Source: Cavia porcellus (lineage: Eukaryota > Chordata > Mammalia > Rodentia > Caviidae). Taken from it: 64,000 bases of DNA. The DNA is taken from NCBI RefSeq assembly GCF_034190915.1, contig NW_026947492.1, forward strand, positions 16,498,001 to 16,562,000, in the 5' to 3' direction. The stretch's first letter is position 1. The number at the start of each line of letters is the position of its first letter. A model generated the notes under the pieces. It worked only from the letters and a program-made list of their open reading frames with translations, ran no database searches and was not told where the DNA came from. Below are positions 24,096 to 34,167 of the stretch, piece after piece. The position numbers and the translations under genes were made by a program.

Positions 24096-24320
24096 ATAGA
24101 ATTATCAGTTTATTGACATATGTATGAGTTAAGAGAGCTTGAGAAATGGAGGAAGATCACAGTAAAAAAAATTATTGATCACATAAATTCAGCAGAAATG
24201 AATTCTAAACATGCAGCCTGTGGATGGTGATACACAAATCAGACCATGCCTATATTTAACAATCCTAACATCAGAAAAAATCAGGCCTCATGGAACCCGA
24301 TGACAAGTAGAGCACAAGAG
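24095..24320 (-). pseudogene. Short olfactory receptor relic (TM4 to TM5 region)
   Basis: No open frame, but the DNA aligns by eye with the OR8G-like pseudogene around 14465-14670. Shared landmarks include GGAGGAAGATCACAG, ATTGATCACAT, a GCAGCCT box followed by spaced matches (GTACAAA/ATACACAAATC, CACACCTATT/CATGCCTATATT), and to the left a match to the AATTCATTGATGTAAGTAC stretch. This corresponds to the end of TM4, extracellular loop 2 (the NHYFCD region) and the start of TM5. Indels and a run of A replace part of the CDLPPLL codons. Flanking sequence on both sides loses similarity, so either the rest was deleted or it has decayed. Alternative: a detached piece of the pseudogene at 25052-25850 is unlikely, since that copy keeps its own version of the same region. 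Confidence 0.6.
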
Positions 24321-25050
24321 AGAGATAGCAACAGAAAAATGGTAGTCCCTGTTGTGCCCTATTATTTTCCATAAGTGTGGATTTTTGGTCATTTTTATGG
24401 TATTGAGTGAAGTAACAATGAAAATGTGAAATTTATCCAGAAAACAGCAACACAATCATGTAGGAAACTGTAGATGTTCAGTGTGTACAAGGGGATTCTC
24501 AAGATACTTTCGAGATCTCCAAAATTATCTGGGCCAAGAGTCACCTTGAATCATATCACAGCTCCTGGAGACAAACTTCATAGACTTAATGTCTTCTTAT
24601 GTTGAAGATCCTGGGAATACACTCAAATAAGCTTCAATTATGTAATGGTTTAAAGAATAATCCCTGAGGGATAATGTAAGTATTAAATGAAGGAGCCCAT
24701 TCAAAGTTCTAAGCACAGTTCTTGACATTTCATGAAATTTCAACAATATCTTATTTTTCTCATTATCATCTTATCCTTGTTCTTGGTTTGTTGTTGCTGA
24801 AATATAAAACTACGTCTTCTTTGACACTCAAGAATCTTTAATTTTATTCTTTGTATTTACCCTGATACATTGATTGCATACAAATTCAAAGAAAGTAAAC
24901 AGGAGGGGATTATGGAGTTGTGTAAATAAGCAGGCATTGAAAATGTTTAAAAACCTCAAAAAATAAACATAACAAGTTAAAAACCTGGAAAAACAGTGGG
25001 TCATATCTAATATGTCAGTGTAACATTTATTCTATTCATGACTCTGCTCA
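24320..25050. other. Between OR relic and OR pseudogene, nothing recognised
   Basis: No OR similarity or repeat that I can identify between the two receptor remnants. Confidence 0.45.
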
Positions 25051-25051
25051 C

Positions 25052-25850
25052 TTATCTAGAATTTTCATCAGGGCACATTTGGCATCCTTACACCTCTGGC
25101 TACAGATTAGGGGGTTCCACATAGGTACAAAAGCTGTATGAAACATAGAGAATGCTTTTCTTCAGTGCATGGAGCTGATTTATAAGGCTTTCAGGTATAT
25201 GAATGAAGCAGAATCAAAGAAAACAGCAACAACTGAGATATAACAGCCACAAGTGTTGAAGGTTTTGGACCTGCCAATAATGGAGCGAACGCTGGCTGTG
25301 ATGCAGGTGTAGGAGGTAAGGATGGTTCAGGTGGGTGTCAGGATGTTAGATGCACTTAAGAAGGAAACCAGTAATTCACTGATGTGAACACTGGAGAAGT
25401 ATAGCTCTAAGAGTGAAAAAAATATCACAGAAACAGTAGTAAATGACATTGGTCTTGCACAAAATGAGTGTCCACATAAAGCCTTTGTGAATTGTAGATC
25501 CAGTGAAACCCCAAATATAAAAACCTGCTAGAGTCAGTAGCACAAGGATAAGACATGATGGCACTGGAATGCAAGGGATTAAATGGTAATATATCACATG
25601 ATATTTAATCCAATATGTGACAATGCAGTAAGGAATGCAGAGAAGTAGAGGTGATACATGCATTCAGGGTAGGACATAACACTCTTTTCTCACAAAAAGT
25701 TCACCAGCATATTGGGCATGAAGACCATGGAATGGCAGAGGTCAGTGAAGGGCAGACTGCTGAGAGGATAGTACACTGGGTGTGCAGGAGAGAACTCAGT
25801 CTAATCACAGTGTTTTTACCCCAGTTCCTCATCACTGCGAGTACATTATT
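25052..25850 (-). pseudogene. 5'-truncated, multiply disrupted OR8-like pseudogene
   Basis: Degenerate OR coding region on the minus strand. The similarity begins inside TM1 (a remnant of GNLG near 25830; the sequence beyond 25850 is unrelated), so the N-terminus is missing. It continues through a degenerate LHTPMY box, a [12 protein letters not shown] stretch with a stop, SYPECM, then a damaged TM3-TM4 segment in which MAYDRY cannot be found, a degraded loop 2, ISELLV, SYTCI, GRSKTFNTCG, FIYLKA followed by a stop, and PMWNPLICSQRCKDAK. The frame closes with TAA at about 25052-25054. At least three in-frame stops and several indels are visible. Loss of the DRY region and of the N-terminus means no receptor can be made. 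It lies 0.7 kb from the relic at 24095-24320 in the same orientation, consistent with tandem duplication. Confidence 0.85.
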
Positions 25851-26265
25851 TGTTTAAAAAATTGACTTATGTATTTATCCTTGTGTGTTCATATGTATAT
25901 GTATCAGTTAGGGAAGTTGGAAATCATTTAATCTTTATAAGAGCAGAAAATCACTGGAAAAATCTGCAAATTTCCTGCAATCATGGGGAAATTGATGATT
26001 CTGTTCACTCAGCAGGAAAGACACCTTCAAGGACTTTAATTTGAGATAGTTTATCGACTTTTAAAAGAAAGTATTACTTTTTGAATTTTTATCTCAGCGA
26101 AGGAAGGATATTGTGAGTACTCTGATCTTCTGTCTCATATACGATACTATTTGTTAATGTCATGCATATCAGGTGCACATTAAGTTTTGATACAGAGAAG
26201 GGAAGAGCAGCACACTGCTTTCTAAATTTAACACAGGATTCGTTAGTTTTAAAATTACTGTAAGG
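25851..26265. other. Sequence replacing the 5' end of the truncated OR
   Basis: Unrelated to ORs from about 25851 on. No repeat recognised at the junction, so the cause of truncation is not visible. Confidence 0.45.
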
Positions 26266-26267
26266 AG

Positions 26268-26355
26268 GTCCAGGGATGTAGCTCAGTGTCACAGTGCCTA
26301 CTTGGAGAGAGTGAGGTCATGAGTTCAATTTCTGCTGCCAAAAAGTAAAAAAAAA

Positions 26356-26422
<67 letters not shown>
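26268..26422 (+). repeat. ID SINE with (A)n(GA)n tail
   Basis: GGTCCAGGGATGTAGCTCAG, GTGAGGTCATGAGTTCAAT, CTGCTGCCAAAAAGT, then a pure A run (26348-26364) changing into about 28 GA units. The SINE tail has seeded a GA microsatellite. Confidence 0.85.
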
Positions 26423-26980
26423 TCTATAACTACTGTAGTAGTTGTGAGCCTTAACTACTGTCTTTGCTAGGGTTCCAACTACAAAGAGCTGAATAATAGG
26501 GCAACTGTGAGGTGTGTTATATTCCCATCTAGAAAATTCTGCTCTGCCTGCCAACTTTCTTCATTCGAGTTGCTACCTGATAACTCAGGAACCTAACTGC
26601 TTTACAGATCCTGCTTTTATATCTCAGCAGCTTTCCCAAGAGTAAAGGACTATGAAGCTCTTAAATTTTCAATATTTCCCCTTACCTTAAATAAAGCTCA
26701 AGTGAATATATGTAAAATTCCAGGAATGCACTCAACTAATTCCAGAGTGGAAAGAAGAAACTAAAGATATATTAGAAAGCAGAAAAGGACTATTGTAATT
26801 TTAAAAGTATATTTTCAATAAAACTGTATTTTCTGGACAAAAGCGCTGCAGACCATGGTTACAATGCCCTGTTTGGCCATCCTGGAAATTCATTCAGAAA
26901 AAGTAAAATATAATAAATAAAATAAAATAGAATAAAAGTTTCTTGAAAATTTTAAAGATATAATTGGGACCTTTTATTTT
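26422..26980. other. Intergenic, nothing recognised
   Basis: No gene or clear repeat. Confidence 0.45.
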
Positions 26981-26984
26981 TTCC

Positions 26985-27172
26985 GCCCCATAATCCTAGC
27001 ACACAGGAGTCTGAGGCACAAGGATTGCCATGAGATTAAGGCCATCCTGATTACATAGTGAGTTGAAGTCCTGCCGGATTTGCAGAGCTAGGCCCTGTCT
27101 CAAAGGAAAAGAAAAGAAAAGAAAAGAAAAGAAAAGAAAAGAAAAGAAAAGAAAAGAAAAGAAAAGAAAAGA
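26985..27172 (+). repeat. B1-like SINE with (GAAAA)n tail
   Basis: CCCCATAATCCTAGCAC, GAGTCTGAGGCACAAGGAT, AAGGCCATCCTGATTACATAG, GGCCCTGTCTCAAAGG, then about 13 GAAAA units at 27108-27172. Confidence 0.85.
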
Positions 27173-27600
27173 AGGAAAATGAATGAATGCAAATCATATG
27201 AATGATTCAACAGTTGTTGAGATATTGTAAAGACTCCTTCATCCAGCACAGCATGTGCCTCTCTGAAGTACCTTATCAGTTGATAAAATATTCCACATTT
27301 CTCCTATGTGTCAAATATCTTATCTCAAATCACACTGAACTCTGTTCTCCTTCTTAGATGCAATGCAAAAATCAAATGCTAATCCCCAAGAATAAAAGGA
27401 CAAAGTTGTCTCTTTAAACATTGGGAAACATTTGCATTAAAATTTTAAATTGGAAATTTTCAAACCTCTGAAATTTGGGAAATGCAGGTGAAGTCATCAT
27501 CACCAATCTTTAGTCTCCCTTCTTTCCTATGTAAAAAATTTCCTGCATCTGTAATGACAACCTCTGTTTGGTCAACCTGTCAACCCCTCTTTCACGTAGA
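27172..27600. other. Intergenic, nothing recognised
   Basis: No gene or clear repeat. Confidence 0.45.
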
Positions 27601-27857
27601 ATAATCTAGGTGACTAGCTTTCTATTAAAAGGATAAAAGTGGAAGGACCATTTATTAGCATCAGGCAGGATTCGGAGTTTAAAATGATCCTTTCTCCTTC
27701 CATGTATTCTGGCTGATGGCAAAGAGGAGATGAGGGATAAAGCTGGTACCATCCTTTGAGATCTATTAGGAAACTGTGTGTCACAAGACAGCAGCAAGAA
27801 GTTTGCTTCTGTGAGCAGCCACAGAGCAGCCCAAATCAACTAGTTTAAGGAGGGGTC

Positions 27858-27886
27858 TATGTGTGTGTGTGTGTGTATGTGTGTAA
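27858..27886. repeat. Short (TG)n microsatellite
   Basis: About 13 interrupted TG units. Confidence 0.85.
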
Positions 27887-28249
27887 ATGTGCACTGTGTG
27901 GAAACACATGTGTGTGATCCATATCCAAATCTAAACATAATTAAAACAGGGGGTAAAGTGATTATAAGTCTGCCTATATAACATACTTTGGTCCATTAAA
28001 AGGCTGATTGTAAGTTAGAAACTATTTTCTCTGGGAAATAAATGCACATTTTCATGAGACATGTGATATTATCTCTGAAAATATTACACTAAGACTGCTT
28101 GATGTTATAATAAGTATATTTACTCTATTGTGTTCAGTTGTTAAATTGTAATTACATGCATTTTTCTGTAAGTTTATTATTACATTGTATAGATCTGTTT
28201 GTTTTTCTCCTTTGCAATAGCACCCTTCTTTCAATGTTCTCTGCTTCTG

Positions 28250-28675
28250 GTTTATGTGATACACCTTGTCATGGTTTCTTTTCTTTCATTGCTGAGACAA
28301 AATTTCCAATACCCAAAGTTAGAGGGGAAAAAGATTTATTTAGCGCACAGTGTGTACACATTTCAGTCCATGATTGACTGGCTCTAGGGCAAGGTGGCTT
28401 ATTGGAGATTGGGTTCATAGTAACCAGAAGGTAGAAAAATAAACAAGGGAGAACCACGATGGGTTTTGCCCTTTTTATTATCAAGGCTACTGAGTGCAGG
28501 TAACAATCACACCCTTCAACCTAGAGCCCATGAGGCTATCATTGCCCTATGTTGCTGCATAACACACTCTAGTTCCAGCGAACTCCTAAAAACCACATCT
28601 CTGCCCACATGAATCTTTGGGGGGACATCTAGACACAAGTCATAACAGAGGTCCATCTCTGATTTGGACTCTGAT
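28250..28675 (-). mobile_element. MaLR-like solo LTR (ERVL-MaLR)
   Basis: On the minus strand it starts near TATGACTTGTGTCTAGATGT, CCCCAAAGATTCATGTG and ends with TAAATAAATCTTTTTCCCC, GGTATTGGAAATTTTGTCTC, AGCAATGAAAGAAAAGAAAC. This follows the plan of rodent MaLR (MT/ORR1-type) LTRs: opening with CCCCAAA..TCATGTG and closing with a polyadenylation-like TAAATAAA and GGTATTxxGTC box. No internal retroviral sequence flanks it. Confidence 0.6.
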
Positions 28676-29750
28676 TTGTTTCAATATAGTATTTGAGATA
28701 ATATTTTAACAACACATCTTCCCAGATATCTAAAAATTATTTTAAAAACAGTACAGGCATTTCTAACCTTCTTAAAACATATGAATAGTTTCAGGCAAAC
28801 AGAAATGTTTGTGAAAATATCAAAAGCTTTGTAGTCATATATTTAATATTCATTTACATGGAAAAAATGTGGATTTGCTTGTTTCATGTCTAGGATAATA
28901 AATATAAAATCATACATGTGAAGCTTGCAAAGCACATTCAAACAATACAAATTTAAATTCCAACTTATTAGCATGTGATGCACGTTGGTGTATATGTATA
29001 TATTTATTTATCTCATACATGTGTGCCCATAAAGAGACAGTGAAACTTAATCAGGAGAATGATGACTTTCCAGAAGATTACCTCAAATCTTTGGATTGTA
29101 ATTTTTCAAGAGCATCAGCATAACTGGGCCAACTACAGAAGGCAATTTATTGGCTTAAAATATATTACTAAAATGTATTTTTTTCCCTGAGTAGATAGTG
29201 AGTTTTGTGAAGAAGGGTTATTTGTCATTAGTCAGAAAAACATTTTATCATCTCTGCCTCTCCTAAGAGTAAAGAAGTCACATTAGTTCTAATAGTGAAA
29301 GAAAATCAGTGTTAAATCTGAGTTTGAATTGGGAGAAAAACAAAATACGGTCTCTTTGCAATAAGTGAAAATTAAACCAGAAGTGACAGGAAAATGACAG
29401 GTTACAATCATCCCCAACTTTTGGAAAGGAATTACATAAACCTATGTTAAAAAAATACCTACTATGTTCACCCCTGGTTAATACTGTAAACATTGCCCAG
29501 TATGTTGTTATCTCCTTGTGGGTAGAAATTTCTTACCACCTATCACATGAATCCATATTTCTTTTTATAATTCTACACAAGTAGTAAGAATTCTGAGTTG
29601 TATTTTATATATTCCAACAGTCAACAATATTTATTTTTACAGTACAGATTTTCAGAAATGTTTGACAATAATTTAGATTAGAAAATATCATAAAAAAATA
29701 GATTATCATAGGAAACTGACTAAATGTTATGGTCACAGCAACAAAAACCT
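28675..29750. other. 3' flank of the intact OR
   Basis: Contains the duplicate block described at 27600-29300 and AT-rich sequence that would hold the 3' untranslated region of the intact minus-strand receptor. Confidence 0.4.
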
Positions 29751-29752
29751 CA

Positions 29753-30694
29753 CTAATTCAGCTGTATACTTTTGTTGTCAAAGAACATTTTTAAGGCAAA
29801 TTTTACATCCCTATTCCTCAAACTGTATATCAGGGGGTTGAGCATGGGGACGATAATAGTGTAAAACACAGATGACATTTTACTCTGGTGCATGGAATTG
29901 ACTGATGCAGGCTGCAGGTACATAAATGCAAGAGAACCAAAGAAGATACCTACTGCTGAGATGTGGGAACTACAAGTGCTGAAGGCTTTGGACCTGCCAG
30001 AGGTGGAGCGAATGTGGAGGATGCTGGCTATGATGGAGATGTAGGAGGAAAGTATAGTTAGTGTTGGGAGGAAAAAATTAAAAGCACTTAAGCACAGAAG
30101 CACTACCTCATTAACAAATGTACTGGAGCAGGAGAGCTGTAGTAGTGGAACGAGATCACAAAAGTAATGGTTTATTACATAAGCACTGCAAAAATCCACC
30201 CTCAGCATGCAGACTGTGTGAGCCATGGCACCAACCAAACCCACACTGTACACCGCAGCTACCATCCAGCAGCAGACTTGAGGAGACATGGTGACATTGT
30301 AAAGTAAGGGGCTGCAGATGGCCACATAGCGGTCATACGCCATTGCAGCCAACATGTGACACTCTGAGATAGTAAAAAACACAAAGAGGTAGAGTTGAGT
30401 CATGCATTCAGGGTAGGAGATGACATTCTTTTCTGTCACAAAGCTGACCAACATTTTGGGGGTAATGACCGTGGAGCAGGACAGGTCAATGAAGGACAGA
30501 CTGCTGAGGAGATGGTACATGGGGGTGTGCAGGGGAGAACTGAGCCCAATCAGGGTGATCATGCCCAGGTTCCCCACCACTGTGAACACGTAGATTCCCA
30601 GGACGAGGAGGAAGAGGGGCAGCTGGAGCTCTGGGTTCTCTGTTAATCCAGTGAGGATAAATTCAGTCACCATGGAATGATTTTGTTTTGCCAT
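29753..30694 (-). CDS. Intact class II olfactory receptor, OR8 family (OR8A/8D/8G-like)
   Basis: Seven-transmembrane G-protein-coupled odorant receptor; by family knowledge it would sit in the ciliary membrane of olfactory sensory neurons and signal through Golf. The single open frame of 313 codons is the usual OR length. Visible landmarks in order: N-glycosylation site NHS at residues 5-7; LHTPMYHLL after TM1; [14 protein letters not shown] at the end of TM3; [11 protein letters not shown] in extracellular loop 2 with its cysteines; [10 protein letters not shown] at the start of TM6; [12 protein letters not shown] in TM7. The start ATG (30692-30694) gives the standard N-terminus [14 protein letters not shown]. 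No stop or frameshift is visible. A weak splice acceptor (AG at 30698-30699 after a pyrimidine-rich stretch) lies just upstream, fitting the usual OR layout of an intron before a one-exon coding region. It is the only intact receptor here. The subfamily call is from memory; class II OR8 is secure, the exact orthologue is not. Confidence 0.93.
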   Translation of the reverse strand: MAKQNHSMVTEFILTGLTENPELQLPLFLLVLGIYVFTVVGNLGMITLIGLSSPLHTPMYHLLSSLSFIDLSCSTVITPKMLVSFVTEKNVISYPECMTQLYLFVFFTISECHMLAAMAYDRYVAICSPLLYNVTMSPQVCCWMVAAVYSVGLVGAMAHTVCMLRVDFCSAYVINHYFCDLVPLLQLSCSSTFVNEVVLLCLSAFNFFLPTLTILSSYISIIASILHIRSTSGRSKAFSTCSSHISAVGIFFGSLAFMYLQPASVNSMHQSKMSSVFYTIIVPMLNPLIYSLRNRDVKFALKMFFDNKSIQLN

Positions 30695-30699
30695 TTTCT

Positions 30700-31080
30700 T
30701 ATGGGAAATTCATGAAAAACAGAAGAGAATTATTATATTTCACTATTGTTATATCACACAATGAAATGTAAAACATAATTTTATCATTTTCTTCTTCTTT
30801 TCTCTATTTCTCAGCCAGATTCTGATATTGGTCAGCCATGAAAGACACTTAGATCTCAGAAATATGAGGCAAGCAAATAAACATCAGATACAGATATTTA
30901 TATTTACCTATATTTTCATTGTTATGAGTAATAATGTCTTGTTCTGGAATACAAAAGCCAAGTCTGTTGCTCTATTTTGAAATGACATAACTTTAAATAG
31001 AAAATATAAGAAATGTGTAGAAAATATGACAACTATGGGAAAGGTTAATGAAGGTAGTAGAAGAAAATAATAACAAAAAT
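30700..31080. other. Upstream of the intact OR
   Basis: Would hold the intron before the coding exon. No exon or promoter motif could be identified with confidence. Confidence 0.4.
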
Positions 31081-31720
31081 CTATTGTTATTCTACACACT
31101 TGAAATTAGCAGTAAAACTCCATTTGGAATAGTATCCATTAAAAAATTAAAATCTTATGAGTTAATTAAAGAAAAGATATGTATAGCATTGTATATATGA
31201 TTGTTAAGCAGCACTGAATGGAAAAAAATTCTTCATAAATTGACAGTCATGTACATGAATGAAAAATATAGAATAGTGAGAAATTTTATTACTTCTGAAA
31301 TTGATTTATAAATTCAGTGCAACCCTGTAAAAATCTCAGCTATGTTATAATGCAAATATTGATGGTCTAGTGACAAAAATAAATGAAAACATAAGGAACC
31401 CTGTGTAATCCAAGTTGATCTAAATTAAAGATTGGAATTACAGGATTCATACTTACTCTTTTGGAAAGGTTTTATTGAGTTATCTTCAGTAAGAAATTAT
31501 AATAGTGGAACTCAATGACAAAGTAAAAACTCACATGTGTAATGAACTAAAATGTAATATTTCATCTCAGAATAAATATTTTAACAAATGTCTCTGGGAA
31601 AATAAGCAAAGTAGAGATAAATGTTAATCTGGATCACATTCTCAGATCCTTCACTATAATTCACCCAAATAGATCATAGGACGAAATGTAAGAGTCATTT
31701 TCTAATCATTTCAGTATAAT
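31080..31720 (+). mobile_element. Old LINE-1 ORF2-like fragment
   Basis: Decayed L1-like reading: AAATTGACAGTCATGTACATG, AAATTCAGTGCAACCCTGTA, CAAGTTGATCTAAATTAAAG. The order fits the L1 segment around KYLGI to NPxxIPI. No open frame. Confidence 0.5.
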
Positions 31721-31929
31721 GACACAAGATTGAGATACATGAGGTCCCTTATAGGGAAAAGAAGTCTTAGAAAATACAACAAAACAGAACATGTATTAGG
31801 AAATTGAACATGAAAATTGGGAAAATTTAGTAAACTGTATGTAGATCTTGAAAACAAAACACACAGAAAAAGAAAAATGATTTCAATGCTGTACCTGGAA
31901 AATAATTTATCTTTAGTGTTCATTAAACA

Positions 31930-32045
31930 TAAACTTTTACAACCCAGAGATTAGGAGGACAGGGCCCAGGGATGTCACACCTGAGCAGCAGGGCACCTGG
32001 GGAGTCCACATCCTCTACTTTTTCTCGAAACCTAAAGAAGTAAAT
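31930..32045 (+). repeat. Possible old SINE
   Basis: AGGACAGGGCCCAGGGATGT followed by CAGCAGGGCACCTGGGG and an AAATAAGTAAATAG tail is ID-like but very diverged. Confidence 0.3.
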
Positions 32046-32129
32046 AAGTAAATAGACAGATGAATGGCCAAAATTTAAAATACACAGAGACTCTGAATAA
32101 ACACTGCTCCATTTCAATTATGTGAGTGG

Positions 32130-32908
32130 CTGCTAAGTATGTGACAGTACCTGTATCAGCCTTGATTATTAAAGAAATTCACAACAAAACCACAGTAAGA
32201 GAGCATTTTATGTCCTTCAGCGGGGCTGTAGTCAAAAGATAGAGAGCAAGTGTTGGCAAGAAGGTGAAGAACTGTGGCCATTATACAGTTTGTGCATTTG
32301 CAAAATGGTACAGACTGCTAGGAACACACTGGCAGTTATCAGAATTTGAAAAAACACAGTTAGGATGTGGTCCAGCAGTTTCACAGCTATACAAAGAATA
32401 GAAGATGTGCATCTCCACAAAAACTGTACTTGTGTATACAAAGTTACATTGCTGAGAACAGCCGTAGAGGAATCCATGTAATACTCATCCAGTGGGGATG
32501 GAGAAGCAAAGTGTGTAAATCAAACAAGCAGAATTCTGCAATAAAATGAATACATTAATGAATTCTACCACAGCCTAAATGAACCTAAAACATTTGAGAC
32601 GAGAGACACCACACCCAGAACCTGTCCATTGTCAGAATCCATGTGTTTGATTCAAAATAGGCAAATTCATAGAGTTAGAAACAAGCTGGGAATTGCCAGC
32701 AGCCATGGCAAGGACACACTGGATAGGACTGTTAAAGCTATCGAGTTCTACATGGCTTGGTGTGGAAAATGCAAGTTGAACACAGTTATGTTTGTACAAC
32801 CCCACAAATTTACCATCCCCCTAATGATGTGTAAAAGTGAAAGCACTGAATTGCATGTCACTTACAATTCAATAAAAATGTGCAATAAATGTTAAAACCA
32901 CAAGAAAA
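32130..32908 (+). mobile_element. Old L1M-type LINE-1 3' end
   Basis: L1 ORF2 C-terminus remnant (AAGTGTTGGCAAGAAGGTGA, ACACTGGCAGTTATCAGAA, GAATAGAAGATGTGCATCTC), then the 3' region: AAATTCATAGAGTTAGAAAC and ATTGCCAGCAGCCATGGC match the old L1M 'catagagacagaaag..ttgccag' box, and GCACTGAATTGCATG..CACTTAC is its 'actgaattgtacactta' box. Confidence 0.7.
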
Positions 32909-33063
32909 TAATAATGATACCAAATGGGTCACACAACATTCCATGAGAACATACTAATTTGTCTCCAGTTGGAAGCCTGGCTCACCCAGGTTTTACATGA
33001 TGGATTTCTGTGTCTTTATGACAAATGTGCTCATTACAGTCTTCCAAGAAATGTGGAGCCCCT

Positions 33064-33065
<2 letters not shown>

Positions 33066-33106
<41 letters not shown>
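33066..33106. repeat. (CA)n microsatellite
   Basis: About 20 CA units. Open frames across it on both strands are artefacts. Confidence 0.95.
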
Positions 33107-33107
<1 letters not shown>

Positions 33108-33480
33108 AAAACCATCCCACCAACTACTCCTCCTTCCACAGCCTGCCTTGTCTTTTCAATCCTGACAGCACCTGTGGGGCTCTGACCCGTCTCTTCTGAG
33201 CAGCTCCCCATGAACTACGAATGGCACAACTTCCTTCCCTTGATTCATTTTCTGCTCTGAGAGCTACACCTGGATGTTTGAATGCCTTTGACATTGTGAA
33301 CATTTCCAGATAATTTGTTCTGAGTCAGTTTTCTGAGCTCCTTTTATTTAGGTCTATTTTAGAAATAAGTGAATCACAAGCAGAATGCCAAAACTTTTAA
33401 AGAAACTGAATATTATGTTCATTATTTTAACTCATTAATAATTCTATTAAATCAGAACATAGTTATTTGGGTTTTAGGGC

Positions 33481-33562
33481 TTTTTTGGTACTGGGGTTCA
33501 AACTCACGACTTCTTGCTTACCAGGCAGATGCTTACGCTGCTGAGCTAAATCCCTGACCCCA
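33481..33562 (-). repeat. ID SINE
   Basis: Antisense ID body: GGTACTGGGGTTCAAACTCAC, TTACCAGGCAGATGCTTACG, GCTGAGCTAAATCCCTGACCC (each slightly diverged). Confidence 0.85.
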
Positions 33563-33761
33563 AAATTTTAAACATACACTTGAAACGCCCCTGAGAGCAT
33601 TCAGTATAGAGATTCTTGCGTAGAATCCTTGCTGTTTAAAATGTTTCAGTGCAAAGGGGCCAAGAAGGCAGAATAGACAGTGGGATAAATGTCACAGGAT
33701 GTGTCCTATGGGAACATAGCTATTATGATGTGGGTGCACAATAGGGCCAGTAAAGATTTTT

Positions 33762-34156
33762 TTAAAATGTTATTTAAAAGGAAAAAGAGAAAACAAAACA
33801 AAGTGGTGTAAGGGTACAAGTAATACAGAACTAACAGAACTACAAAAAAAAAAAAAAAAAACAGTAAGAAATCACCAGTTAATAGATTACACATTATCAT
33901 CTTAGAGATAGTTGCTCAAGTCACAGTATCAAAGCATACAAAGTGGACATTCAAACAGTGAGCCTGCAAACAGTTGTGTTCAGTGATCCAGCCAAAAACG
34001 TAAATATGGTCATCTATTTAACACCCCTAAACATACTTGCAGTTGTAGCCTTTAGAGCACTTTTTTCTCCTTTCTTTTTTACAACACAATTTACACATGT
34101 TGGATTTTATTACTCCTTGGTTCTTATCACTTTTTTTGGAAGAGAATAAAGTCAAA
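33762..34156 (-). mobile_element. 5'-truncated LINE-1 3' UTR with target-site duplication
   Basis: Antisense of the L1 3' end shared with 38619-39060: GAAAAAGAGAAAACAAAACA, CAGTAAGAAATCACC, TTAATAGATTACACATTATC, ACACCCCTAAACATACTTGC. Target-site duplication TAAAGATTTTT at 33751-33761 and 34157-34167, so the insertion is about 395 bp. Confidence 0.82.
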
Positions 34157-34167
34157 TAAAGATTTTT

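Larger units (their letters stand above)
27600..29300. repeat. Diverged duplicate of 36650-38570
   Basis: Patchy collinear similarity to 36650-38570: CTTTCTCCTTCCATGTAT/CTTTTCTCCTTCCATATAT, CTTTGCAAAACAGATTCAAACAATAT/GCTTGCAAAGCACATTCAAACAATAC in outline, the TAAAGAGACAG box (29031/37648), and TATTTGTCATTAGTCAG (29220/38365). The MaLR-like LTR at 28250-28675 interrupts this copy. The intact OR follows this copy at 29753; the other copy is followed by an L1 and no OR. Confidence 0.5.
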
